Position numbers and translations under genes: made by a program. A stretch of 64,000 nucleotides of DNA from contig JBBIME010000013.1 in assembly GCA_037444575.1 (NCBI GenBank), positions 1 through 64,000 of the forward strand, in the 5' to 3' direction. This DNA is from Bacteriovorax sp037444575 (GTDB taxonomy: Bacteria > Bdellovibrionota > Bacteriovoracia > Bacteriovoracales > Bacteriovoracaceae). This document shows positions 17,013 through 25,720 of the stretch, piece by piece; positions within the stretch are counted from its first letter, which is position 1, and every line of letters begins with the position of its first letter. The notes below the pieces were generated by a model that was not told where the DNA came from, made no database searches, and saw nothing but the letters and a program-made list of their open reading frames with translations.

Positions 17013-17856
17013 ATTTGGAGCTAATACAAGCAGGAATTTTAATAAACGTCGGAAGTGATTTTGCCAACTGACAGAGATGAGGATTGACTGCAGCGTAGGC
17101 ATCCCAGTTATCAAAAATAGTAGTCGCTTTTCCTTTAACCACAGCAAAAATTTTATTTTTACCATTAATCGTTGCAAATAGAGGGGCTCCACTGTCACCT
17201 GGCTCTACTCGCGATTGTGATTTGGAATAAAGATATCCAGTCCATTTATACTTATTTAGTGTTGCCATTCTTCTAGTATCTAAACTCGATTCACTAAATA
17301 TATTGATCGTCACTGCAGAAAGGCTTGTCTTGGAGATATTATTGATTAAGCTCGCATGCTCCGCTGGAGTAACAATATCTGCTAGAGTGATATTTGCGAA
17401 TTCTGGAGTTTCTTCATTCCACCAAAGAAGTGCGACATCTTCTGTTGGAGCAATCTTGACCTTGGCGCCACTACGACCAATTTTATCTACAAGAGAGCGA
17501 GGAATTTCAATATTTACATTTTTAGTGAGTTTATATTTTTGACCATAGCCAACACGTACAACTTTACCGTCAGTTTTTCGTGTGACGTATTTGTACTCAC
17601 CAACCTGAATCTCAACTTCTTTTATCCCCGCAACATAAGCAAGTGCCACGCAGTGAGCAGCAGTGATAAGAACGTTCTTATGGATTAAAGTGGCATTGCA
17701 AAAACCAGGTGCCGTTTCACCTGTTGAATCAGGAGCATCATTTCTAATTTGCACGACATGAGTCCATTCTGGAGATAATGCCGGTGTGGAATTAGTAAGA
17801 GCATAAGAATTTGTAAACGAAAGAAATAAAATAAGCACAAGAGATGTTAAAGTCAT
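17011..17856 (-). CDS. Secreted trypsin-like serine protease (S1 family)
   Basis: A 281-residue exported protease. ATG 17856, with GAGAGAGGAA upstream, gives a signal peptide ending near SYA. The catalytic triad is complete: His68 in LITAAHC, Asp140 in TEDVALL and Ser222 in EPGDSGAP. There is no long activation pro-peptide. The fold length fits a single S1 domain. It likely acts in the periplasm or outside the cell; substrate unknown. It has its own strong terminator and appears to be transcribed alone. Confidence 0.9.
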   Translation of the reverse strand: MTLTSLVLILFLSFTNSYALTNSTPALSPEWTHVVQIRNDAPDSTGETAPGFCNATLIHKNVLITAAHCVALAYVAGIKEVEIQVGEYKYVTRKTDGKVVRVGYGQKYKLTKNVNIEIPRSLVDKIGRSGAKVKIAPTEDVALLWWNEETPEFANITLADIVTPAEHASLINNISKTSLSAVTINIFSESSLDTRRMATLNKYKWTGYLYSKSQSRVEPGDSGAPLFATINGKNKIFAVVKGKATTIFDNWDAYAAVNPHLCQLAKSLPTFIKIPACISSK

Positions 17857-17947
17857 AAGATTTCCTCTCTCTAAAATAAGACCAGATAAGATCATCTAAT
17901 GAAATGATCCTAGCTGAAAACTATAAAAGTCAAACATCTTAAGTTTT

Positions 17948-18571
17948 TTAAGAGAGTGTGCCTGTGTTTATTTTAAGATCTTCTACGCTAACACCATCAG
18001 CAAGTTTAACAATCTCGAACTTAGTTCCAGTTGGCCTGAAAATCCCAATTTCAGTTACAACGAGATCAACAACATCAAGGCCAGTGAAAGGCAATTTACA
18101 TAGAGGAAGAAGTTTAGCTTCACCGTCTTTTGAGAAGTGATTCATCATAACTATAACTTTTTTGGATCCATTGACGAGGTCCATGGCACCACCCATTCCC
18201 GTTACTTTTTTTCCAGGAATCATCCAATTGGCAAGATTTCTTTTTGCATCAACTTCCATTCCACCAAGAACACAATAATCGATATGGCCCCCGCGGATCA
18301 TTCCAAAACTCAAGGAGCTATCAAAAAAACTGGCACCATTTTTTATCGCGATTGTTTCTTTACCTGCATTGATAAGGGTGGGAGAGACAGAATCTTTTTT
18401 TGGTCTGCCGCTAACTCCGAGAACTCCATTTTCTGAATGAATCATAATATTAAGTTCTGTTGGAATTCTTTCTGCGATGACAGTAGGCATTCCAATCCCT
18501 AAATTCACTGATGAGTGAGGTTTAAAAAATTTGATGACCTCATCGGCCATTTCAATATTAGACCACGGCAT
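17948..18571 (-). CDS. scoB: 3-oxoacid CoA-transferase subunit B
   Basis: A 207-residue beta subunit of a family I CoA-transferase. It has NLGIGMPTVIAERIP and the catalytic glutamate in HSENGVLG (Glu47), the residue that forms the glutamyl-CoA thioester. It starts two bases after the alpha subunit gene ends. The partner aminotransferase directly upstream suggests the substrate is a keto acid made by transamination rather than simple acetoacetate. It is the last gene of the minus-strand operon. Confidence 0.93.
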   Translation of the reverse strand: MPWSNIEMADEVIKFFKPHSSVNLGIGMPTVIAERIPTELNIMIHSENGVLGVSGRPKKDSVSPTLINAGKETIAIKNGASFFDSSLSFGMIRGGHIDYCVLGGMEVDAKRNLANWMIPGKKVTGMGGAMDLVNGSKKVIVMMNHFSKDGEAKLLPLCKLPFTGLDVVDLVVTEIGIFRPTGTKFEIVKLADGVSVEDLKINTGTLS

Positions 18572-18573
18572 AA

Positions 18574-19275
18574 TTAATTCTCCGTTACTAAAAATTCGAT
18601 TTCATTTTTATAATTTTTTCCTTGGAAAATTCGTTGAACGAATAATCCAGGTAGATGAATGTCATGAGGATCAATTCCGCCAACATCTACTAATTCCTCT
18701 ACTTCAACGATTGTTGTTTTTGCTGCCATTGCCATTAGAGGGGAAAAATTTCGGGCCGTTTCTTTAAACCAAAGATTACCGTAGGTGTCTCCGCGCTGAG
18801 CTTTAATGATAGCAAAATCAGCGTAAAGAGCAGTTTCCATAATACATGGTCTATCAAACATTTTTACTTCTTTTCCTTCGGCAATCAGAGTTCCATAGCC
18901 TGTTGGAGTATAGAAGGCGCGTATACCCATTCCCGCAGCACGAATTCGCTCAGAAAAAGTTCCCTGAGGAACAAGTTCGACTTCAATTTGTTTATTGAGC
19001 ATTCGTACTTCTAAATCAGGATTTCCCCCGACATAAGAGCAGTAGGCTTTTTTTATCTTGTCTTGAACTAAAATTTTAACAAGGCCTCTTCCGGAATTCC
19101 CAATGTTGTTGGAGATAACAGTTAGATCCTTTACATCCATGGTCGTTAGAGCATCAATGCAATTTTCAGCGATTCCACAAAGACCAAAACCACCACTCAT
19201 TAAAGTCATGCCGGACTTTAAATCATAAAGAGCTTCTTTGGCATCTTTATAAACTTTTGGATTTTTATTATTCAT
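18574..19275 (-). CDS. scoA: 3-oxoacid CoA-transferase subunit A
   Basis: A 233-residue alpha subunit. The CoA-binding glycine motif is SGGFGLCGIAENCI, and a SYVGGNPDLE segment and the EGKEVKMFDRPCIME region are typical. It overlaps the aminotransferase gene by 4 bases and is followed at two bases by scoB, so all three are co-translated. This aminotransferase plus CoA-transferase pairing is also found in Bacillus yodT-yodS-yodR. Confidence 0.93.
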   Translation of the reverse strand: MNNKNPKVYKDAKEALYDLKSGMTLMSGGFGLCGIAENCIDALTTMDVKDLTVISNNIGNSGRGLVKILVQDKIKKAYCSYVGGNPDLEVRMLNKQIEVELVPQGTFSERIRAAGMGIRAFYTPTGYGTLIAEGKEVKMFDRPCIMETALYADFAIIKAQRGDTYGNLWFKETARNFSPLMAMAAKTTIVEVEELVDVGGIDPHDIHLPGLFVQRIFQGKNYKNEIEFLVTEN

Positions 19276-20456
19276 TGTTCATCCTTTAATACATTAAAGA
19301 CTTTTGTCATGCCTTCTCTTAATAGCGCTTCACTAATTATGAGAGGAGGGGCAAGGATTATACGATTTGCTTGAGCAACAAGATAAAGACCTGCGCTCAT
19401 GAATTTTTTACCATCAACTGTTTTATTTAAATCGACAGCACAAAGCATTCCTTTGACTCTTATTTCTTTTACAATTTTTAAGTTTTTTAATTTTTCTAAT
19501 TCTTCTAAAAAAACTTTTTCCACATGACTTAAGTTGATTTTAAATTTTGCATCTTGGACTATCTCCAAGACTCCGCGCATGGCCGCTACTCCGAGTGGAT
19601 GAGCATAGTTTGTAAGGCCACAGCTAAGAACATTTTCTTCATAGTAATCAGCTATTTTCTTTGATGTCCATACTGCCCCAAAAGGAACCATCCCACCAGA
19701 AATACCTTTTGCTAAACAAATCAAATCAGGTACAACATCGTAGTGCATGTATCCGAATGATTTTCCAGTTCTTTCAAAACCGCAAACAACTTCATCCATA
19801 ATGAGAAGGATGTTGAATTCATCACAAAGATCGCGAAGGCCACGCCACCAATCAAGGGATCCAAAATACACTCCGTTTCCACCGGTAATTGTTTCAATAA
19901 TGATTGCTGCAATATTATTTGGATCAGTTTTTAAAATTATTTCTCTGGTTTTTTTTATTGCATCAGGATCAGTTGGTTCAGGAATTCTAACAACCCAACC
20001 TTCAGGTGTCATATGGGATGGATTTCTCCAGTCTCCTGTGACTGAAAGAGCACCTAGAGTGGCCCCGTGATAAGAGGTCTGACGTGCTAGAACTACTTTT
20101 TTCTTAGTTATATCGCGAGCAATTTTAAGTGCATTTTCGACACTCTCAGCTCCACCAGTTGTATAGAAGATTTTTCCATTCTCTTTTTTCATATAGCGAA
20201 GCAAATCATACGTCGCTTCGTTTTTATGAGGATAAATTCCTTTTGGAGAACTCATAGGGATTGTATCAAGTTGATCTTTAATATGCTTGATGATGACGGG
20301 ATGATTATGTCCAAAGTGGGCCTGATAGCTTATGGAAGTCAGATCAATTAGTTCGTGTCCATTAGTTAACTTAACTTTAACTCCATCGACACTGGCAATT
20401 TCAAAACTGGCAGCATCTTTTTGTTTGGACCAGGAGATATAGTAAGGAAGTGTCAT
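19272..20456 (-). CDS. Class III PLP-dependent aminotransferase (YodT-like)
   Basis: A 394-residue fold-type I omega-aminotransferase. It shows FYTTGGAESVENALKIAR (PLP phosphate region), SYHGATLGALSVTGD, LLIMDEVVCGFERTGK with Asp221, and the PLP-lysine motif LICLAKGISGGMVPFGA with Lys250. It overlaps scoA by 4 bases. Next to CoA-transferase genes it probably converts a beta- or omega-amino acid into the keto acid that the CoA-transferase activates. Exact substrate is inferred only. Confidence 0.88.
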   Translation of the reverse strand: MTLPYYISWSKQKDAASFEIASVDGVKVKLTNGHELIDLTSISYQAHFGHNHPVIIKHIKDQLDTIPMSSPKGIYPHKNEATYDLLRYMKKENGKIFYTTGGAESVENALKIARDITKKKVVLARQTSYHGATLGALSVTGDWRNPSHMTPEGWVVRIPEPTDPDAIKKTREIILKTDPNNIAAIIIETITGGNGVYFGSLDWWRGLRDLCDEFNILLIMDEVVCGFERTGKSFGYMHYDVVPDLICLAKGISGGMVPFGAVWTSKKIADYYEENVLSCGLTNYAHPLGVAAMRGVLEIVQDAKFKINLSHVEKVFLEELEKLKNLKIVKEIRVKGMLCAVDLNKTVDGKKFMSAGLYLVAQANRIILAPPLIISEALLREGMTKVFNVLKDEQ

Positions 20457-20471
20457 AACATTAATCCTAAG

Positions 20472-21569
20472 TTAATTAAGTTTTTTAAAGTCAGAACCAT
20501 CAAGAACAAATTCGTATTCTTTGTAGTCTTGATCATGAGCAGGACATCCTCTCCAGAAAATGTGTTTTCCTGCGTTCAAATCACTTACGCCGCCGCCACA
20601 GGTGAAAGAGGGATCTTGAACACCTGTTTCATAGTGAGAACATATAGATTTTGGGAATTCATCATGATCAGTGAGAAGATTTTTAAAATCTTCGAGATCG
20701 CGAACTTTGTAAGACTTGCGTGAAAGAAGACTATAGCGATTAAACGTCGTTGAGCTCATGGATTTTTTATCTTCTATTTTTTCAATCTCCGATCCCAAGC
20801 AATGGTTAGTGTGAAAGATGCTTCCCACCTGGCCTTTAAGAATAGCAGCTACTTTTTCATAGATTGATGGCGTAATCTCCAGATGTTCTCCTCCATCACG
20901 CGAGCTTATGAGATAGTTATGTCCTGAGGTTACAGGTGCAGTGAGGAGAGTTCGTCTCATCTCAGCTAAACTTTTATCTTCGAGAGCACGTCTTACAAGT
21001 AAGGGCCATATAATGCCAGTTTTTGCATTTGTTGTGTTGATGTTGTTAACACCAATTAAGCAATTATGAGTATTAACTCCCATGAGACCAACACATCCAA
21101 CTAGACTCAATATAAGTTGTGCTGAATGATGTTTAGTTTCGGGGACGTGAATTATACTCATATAATTCTTAGCTGATCTATGCATGTCCCACGTCTGTCC
21201 TGACATTATTTCAGTAGGAGTCTGAATGTGAACAGTTGAGCATCCTTCTTCAGGTAGGCTGATGTCTCTAAAGTCTGTATAGTTATTGAGAATAACAATA
21301 TCTGTAAGAGTTAGATTCGATCCTTTTGCAATACCTTCAATTTCTTCTGTGATATTTGGAGCAAATTTTCGAGACAACTCCAATTGTTCGAGCGCCAATT
21401 CATTTAGTTTTCTGGAAAGAGCAGGGTTTTTAGCAAGCATCAATGTGCGTCTTATTTCTGCTAATTCTTTAATGGCAACTTTAAATTCTTCTCCATGGGC
21501 AAGTCCCCATTCTCTTGAGGTCTTTCCTTCTTGATACTTAATGTAGGGAAATTGGCAATTTGTATTCAT
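20472..21569 (-). CDS. C45 family Ntn-hydrolase, isopenicillin N acyltransferase-like
   Basis: A 365-residue protein of the acyl-CoA:6-aminopenicillanate acyltransferase family. The expected self-cleavage nucleophile is Cys110 in PEEGCSTV, followed by SGQTWDMHRSA, GVNTHNCLIGVNNI and TSGHNYLISSRDG, all family landmarks. Such enzymes cleave or make amide bonds. Its start overlaps the fusion gene stop by 4 bases. In this operon an amidohydrolase that removes an N-acyl group from a lysine-derived intermediate would fit, replacing the M20-type deacylase YodQ of Bacillus; that role is inference. Confidence 0.85.
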   Translation of the reverse strand: MNTNCQFPYIKYQEGKTSREWGLAHGEEFKVAIKELAEIRRTLMLAKNPALSRKLNELALEQLELSRKFAPNITEEIEGIAKGSNLTLTDIVILNNYTDFRDISLPEEGCSTVHIQTPTEIMSGQTWDMHRSAKNYMSIIHVPETKHHSAQLILSLVGCVGLMGVNTHNCLIGVNNINTTNAKTGIIWPLLVRRALEDKSLAEMRRTLLTAPVTSGHNYLISSRDGGEHLEITPSIYEKVAAILKGQVGSIFHTNHCLGSEIEKIEDKKSMSSTTFNRYSLLSRKSYKVRDLEDFKNLLTDHDEFPKSICSHYETGVQDPSFTCGGGVSDLNAGKHIFWRGCPAHDQDYKEYEFVLDGSDFKKLN

Positions 21570-24500
21570 GAGTTTAGGTATTCCTTCATTGCATCGTAAG
21601 ATGGACAGACTGTATAAGCTTCGCCGTTATGAACAAACATTCGACTTTTGGAAGATGGAATAGATCCCTTGAAGTAACCAAAACCATTATCAATTTTCAT
21701 GCTGTCAATTTCATATCGAGAAAGTTCATCAACCAATTTTTCATGGAAAAGCTTAGATGTTTTTTTGTAGTCATCCTGATTTTTCATTACGTTACTAAAT
21801 GCATGGTGATAGCTATTAAAAGAGAATTCATCTCCATCCCAAGTACTAATTAACATCAATGGTTGATCGAGGTAATAAGCATCTTTTGCAAAGGCCAATC
21901 CTGCTTGTCCACCGAAATAAACAAGTCCAGCATCTGGAGTGATATCCGGAAAACATGAAGCAAAAAAGTTTTTATGGGAGAAACGAAAAAATTGAGAAGC
22001 GGTTTCATTATAAATTAAAGCAACTCCATATTTTTTTGATAGATCTCGAAGGCCTCTAAGAAATTCATAAGGCATTTTTTCCATGGTCTTTTGAAGAACT
22101 GGTTCAACCCACACTGCAAAATAAGTGCGAGTAGCAAATTCAGCTTCAACAAGCTTTAAGACTTCTTGATAGTTGTTTTCATTTGGATTTGGAAGTTTTT
22201 TAACTTCAAAATAGGGATCAGTTTCAAGACTTAATGATCTGGCCAGAGCTGAACCGTTACCAAAAAAGTGATTTTTAAATGTCATCATTTTGGTAATATG
22301 ATTTTCCTTTACGTGGCCTTCTGATTTAACCCAGATTGTTTTTGCAACTTTATCAACACACTCGGATTGACCAGAGCATGTAAATCCATGTCGAATTCCT
22401 TCGGGAAGAACTTCAATAACTTCTTTTACGCCTTTTAAAAATGTTTCACTAACAAAGTTTGAGAGACAAACTTTGTTAACAGCGTATGGCATTTGAAGAT
22501 CAAAATAATCATTGCTTAAACTTCTAAGAGAGAGAGGAATATGAATTCCTCGTCCTAGGTGAAGAGCAGGTTTTTTCCATTCCGCTTTTGTCGTGTAGTA
22601 AAAAACATCACGATGGGATTCAAAATCTGGATAGTCTTCTCGGATGTAGTTTTGCTCAATCGCTCCAAGAGATAAATTGATGTTAATCATCGCTCCAGCA
22701 AGTCGGTCACGATTTCTTCCTTGAATGCGTTTGACTCCTTTTGTGAGGGCCATGGCAGAAAGAGCATATTTAAGAGCGCGTCCGATTCCCGACTTTTGAA
22801 GTAAAGGATCTATTGTCACATCGAGCATGTATAATGAATCTTCTTCTTCAAAGTTTGGGTCCATGCGTACACCGCGCTCAAGTGGATAAAGTTTTAGTGG
22901 ACCAGCAAATGCAATTCCAACTAGCTTTTTATCACTCTTGTTTAATATCCCAAGACAAAGTGAATTGCGGTTTAATACTGTATGTTCAAACTTTTCGATA
23001 TCCGTTTGTCTTGCAGGTTCATAAACTTTTTTCTCTAAGTTGATAATTTCTTGTCTGAAATTTAAAAAGTTATCGGCCGAAATTTCAATGAGTTGAACGT
23101 CAGATTTTTGAGTGATTAATTTTTCAATTTTCTCAAAAATTAGTTTTGTATTAATCTTTTTTCCCAATACCTTTTCGAGTTTGGTATTTATTAAAAGACC
23201 ATGCCACTCATAGCTCTCTTGAGCTTCGGTAGCATCAGTATCTACGTGAGTAGGAATAGGGTGATTTTCATTTAGAAATAACTCTCGGCAGATGTAATCA
23301 AGTCTATCAAACAAGAAATCTAAGTCTTTATCACCAAACGCCATATTTAATCTAAAACGAAGAGTTTGAGATCCTGCAGGGTAATAGAGAAGACCGTGCT
23401 TAAAACGTAGATCTACAAATTTATTAAGTAGAGTGGGATCGTTAACATCAAAAGCAAAGGCAAGACCATTCGTGCGTGGTCGAGAGACGAATTTTGAATG
23501 TTTCTTTAGAAATGCTTCAAGTCTTGGAATAACCTGTTTTTCAATTTCAATGATGCGAGATTGGCATTGATCGAGACTAATACCATGGGCATATCCTCTA
23601 AGAGCAGAGGCCACAGAGAACTCTTCGCCTTTAAAAATATTTTTCGTTTCATGGTGACTTAGTACAATTCCAATCTGTGCTTTCTTCGCGCAAATGACGT
23701 AGTCAGGATTAATTTGTTCGCCATTTAATCCCTTTAGATTTAATTGACGATGCCAGAAAAACTCTTTCCCGAGGTGAAATCCAGTTTGAACTTCGTCGAA
23801 AATAACAGGCACCTTAAATGTTTTTGCCATTAAGAGTAAAGCTGTGTGAAAACGATCAGAAGAATAGCAGTCCCCACCTTCACATTGCATAGGCTCTATT
23901 AAAACTGCAAATATTTTTTTTGTTAGAAGTTGATCTCTTATTGCTAAAAGCGATTCTACTTCTTTTTTTACCATCGCATCGCTATTCCAATCTTTCGGAA
24001 CGCTAAATCCTTTTAGGGAAGCTTCATTCCAGGTTTCTCTCCAGTCTTTTGGTATAGTAACGTTGATCTGACTGTCATAAAGTTCAGGATATTTTACATA
24101 TTCTGCAAGATAATTTTTCCATTCAAATGGTTCACGTTTTGATTTGTTCCATGTCGCTGCCAGAGTTATCATCATTCGCCCGTGGAATGATCCTTCAAAA
24201 GCTAAAACTTTATTGGCTTCTGGATTAACTCGTCTTTTGTAACAATAACCCAAGGCCGTCTCGTTTGCTTCTGCTCCAGAATGGACAAACGTTAAGTATG
24301 TTTTTTTCCAATTAAGTTTTCTGTTAAGGAAATTTTGGTAGGCAAGTCTCATGTCTTTAAATTCTTTAGTCGTCGAATCATTCATCCACGTCTCTAAGAA
24401 TTCAGTAGTTCCAAAAAAGACGGAGGAGTTAAAGCCATGTCCCAATGTTGCAATTTGAGAAGCAGCATCAAGAAGATAGTGAGTGCTACCATCCTTTGCT

Positions 24501-24646
24501 TCGATTCCCAGATATGGACCGATACAATCTTTTAACTTAGTCATGTACGTCTTTTTTTCTGCGGGAATCATCTTGTTGGCATAATAATGCTTTAAGATTT
24601 CTGAACCATGATTAGCGTCGTCAGCATTGATAATAGGTAATCTCAT
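21566..24646 (-). CDS. Trifunctional-architecture protein: lysine 6-aminotransferase-like, GNAT, and degenerate aminotransferase domains
   Basis: A 1026-residue fusion. Residues 1-460 resemble L-lysine epsilon-aminotransferase (Lat): FVHSGAEANETALGY, EGSFHGRMMITLAATW, EPMQCEGGDCY, VIFDEVQTGFHLG (Asp284), and ICAKKAQIG, like the Lat FGKKTQVCG PLP-lysine motif. Residues about 515-690 form a GNAT domain with QKSGIGRALKYALS as the acetyl-CoA loop, then RDRLAGAMININLSLGA. Residues about 700-1026 repeat the aminotransferase pattern, but the PLP Asp is Asn880 (LIYNETAS) and the PLP Lys is missing (YFGGQAGLA), so this part looks catalytically dead. It is co-translated with the C45 gene. A related beta-lysine acetyltransferase role (AblB/YodP) for the GNAT is inferred. 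Confidence 0.85.
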   Translation of the reverse strand: MRLPIINADDANHGSEILKHYYANKMIPAEKKTYMTKLKDCIGPYLGIEAKDGSTHYLLDAASQIATLGHGFNSSVFFGTTEFLETWMNDSTTKEFKDMRLAYQNFLNRKLNWKKTYLTFVHSGAEANETALGYCYKRRVNPEANKVLAFEGSFHGRMMITLAATWNKSKREPFEWKNYLAEYVKYPELYDSQINVTIPKDWRETWNEASLKGFSVPKDWNSDAMVKKEVESLLAIRDQLLTKKIFAVLIEPMQCEGGDCYSSDRFHTALLLMAKTFKVPVIFDEVQTGFHLGKEFFWHRQLNLKGLNGEQINPDYVICAKKAQIGIVLSHHETKNIFKGEEFSVASALRGYAHGISLDQCQSRIIEIEKQVIPRLEAFLKKHSKFVSRPRTNGLAFAFDVNDPTLLNKFVDLRFKHGLLYYPAGSQTLRFRLNMAFGDKDLDFLFDRLDYICRELFLNENHPIPTHVDTDATEAQESYEWHGLLINTKLEKVLGKKINTKLIFEKIEKLITQKSDVQLIEISADNFLNFRQEIINLEKKVYEPARQTDIEKFEHTVLNRNSLCLGILNKSDKKLVGIAFAGPLKLYPLERGVRMDPNFEEEDSLYMLDVTIDPLLQKSGIGRALKYALSAMALTKGVKRIQGRNRDRLAGAMININLSLGAIEQNYIREDYPDFESHRDVFYYTTKAEWKKPALHLGRGIHIPLSLRSLSNDYFDLQMPYAVNKVCLSNFVSETFLKGVKEVIEVLPEGIRHGFTCSGQSECVDKVAKTIWVKSEGHVKENHITKMMTFKNHFFGNGSALARSLSLETDPYFEVKKLPNPNENNYQEVLKLVEAEFATRTYFAVWVEPVLQKTMEKMPYEFLRGLRDLSKKYGVALIYNETASQFFRFSHKNFFASCFPDITPDAGLVYFGGQAGLAFAKDAYYLDQPLMLISTWDGDEFSFNSYHHAFSNVMKNQDDYKKTSKLFHEKLVDELSRYEIDSMKIDNGFGYFKGSIPSSKSRMFVHNGEAYTVCPSYDAMKEYLNS

Positions 24647-24666
24647 ATGTGCCTCTTAAATTTCTT

Positions 24667-25662
24667 TTACAGAATGTTCTTAGCAATAATATCTTTAAAA
24701 AATTTATTAAATGAATGACCGTTATTTTCCATCATTTTTGGAAACATTGAAATTGGAGTCATTCCCGGAAAAGTATTAATCTCATTTAAGAATATTTCCC
24801 CTTCATCAGTATAGAAGAAGTCAATTCGAGAGAGGTGACGCAATTTTAAATGAGTAAATGCTTTGATTGCATAAGCACGCATTTTTTCCACAACTTCAGC
24901 GGAAAGATCAGGTGCTACGATTTCTGTCGTTGTTTTGCTTTTAGGATTATACTTCTCTTCGTAAGAATAAAATTTAGTTGGACAATTAATTTCACCGGGA
25001 ACTGTAGCGATGATTGCGCCATCGTATTCATAGGTCGATATTTCTAATTCGCGAGCATTGACCATTTTTTCAACTAAAACATAACTAGAATATTTAAACG
25101 CTGAAATTAAGGCTTGATCGAGATCATCTTTATTAAATACCTGGTAACAACCAACGCTTGAGCCTTGAGAAGCTGCTTTAACAAAAATTTTCCCATAGCG
25201 ATCAAAAAGGGCATGAGCGCGCATCTTGTCTTCCATGCTTGTTAAAAATTCAAAAGGGGTATTGGGAATTTCAAGAGCATTAAACCATAATTTACTGGTG
25301 ACTTTATTAAAGCTGATAAGACTAGCTTCTGGTCCGCAACCGATATAGGGAAGTCCTGTGAGTTCAAAAAAGGTTTGTATCTCTCCAGTTTCACCAGGAG
25401 GTCCATGGATACATGGAACAACGATGTGGATATCCCACGTCTTCGAACCTACAAGTTGGCGTTTAAAATTCAATTCGACAACGTCACCATAGGTATCATC
25501 GCTATTTAAAATACGAAAAATTTTATCTTTTCCTATTTCTACTTTAATGACGTTGTAGAGACCAATATCGTTTAGATTTTTTTCAATATATTTTGAAGAA
25601 ACAAGGGAGATTTCATGTTCGGTGCCGCCACCTCCACAGAGGAGCAGGATGTTTTTTTTCAT
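24667..25662 (-). CDS. ddl: D-alanine--D-alanine ligase family ATP-grasp enzyme
   Basis: A 331-residue ATP-grasp ligase. It has LLLCGGGGTEHEISLVSS, PCIHGPPGETGEIQTFFEL (the HG-x-x-GE-[DT]G signature), GCGPEASLISFNK, FVKAASQGSSVGC, the ATP-grasp EKMVNARELEIS, and the terminal FLNEINTFPGMTP. These match Ddl well, so D-Ala-D-Ala synthesis for peptidoglycan is the first choice. Its place, only 20 bases before the lysine-type fusion gene and 58 bases after thrS, is unusual for ddl; a related dipeptide ligase role is possible. Confidence 0.85.
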   Translation of the reverse strand: MKKNILLLCGGGGTEHEISLVSSKYIEKNLNDIGLYNVIKVEIGKDKIFRILNSDDTYGDVVELNFKRQLVGSKTWDIHIVVPCIHGPPGETGEIQTFFELTGLPYIGCGPEASLISFNKVTSKLWFNALEIPNTPFEFLTSMEDKMRAHALFDRYGKIFVKAASQGSSVGCYQVFNKDDLDQALISAFKYSSYVLVEKMVNARELEISTYEYDGAIIATVPGEINCPTKFYSYEEKYNPKSKTTTEIVAPDLSAEVVEKMRAYAIKAFTHLKLRHLSRIDFFYTDEGEIFLNEINTFPGMTPISMFPKMMENNGHSFNKFFKDIIAKNIL

Positions 25663-25683
25663 GGACCATTCCTTCGGTAATAA

Positions 25684-25707
25684 TGAGGGGCAATCATTCG
25701 CCCCTCA
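25684..25707. other. Stem-loop between thrS and ddl
   Basis: TGAGGGGC (25684-25691) and GCCCCTCA (25700-25707) form a perfect 8-bp stem with an 8-base loop. The T-rich tract lies on the plus-strand side only, while both flanking genes are on the minus strand. It may partly uncouple ddl from thrS or mark an RNA processing site; it is not a clear terminator for the minus strand. Confidence 0.5.
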
Positions 25708-25720
25708 CTTTGTTTTTTTA

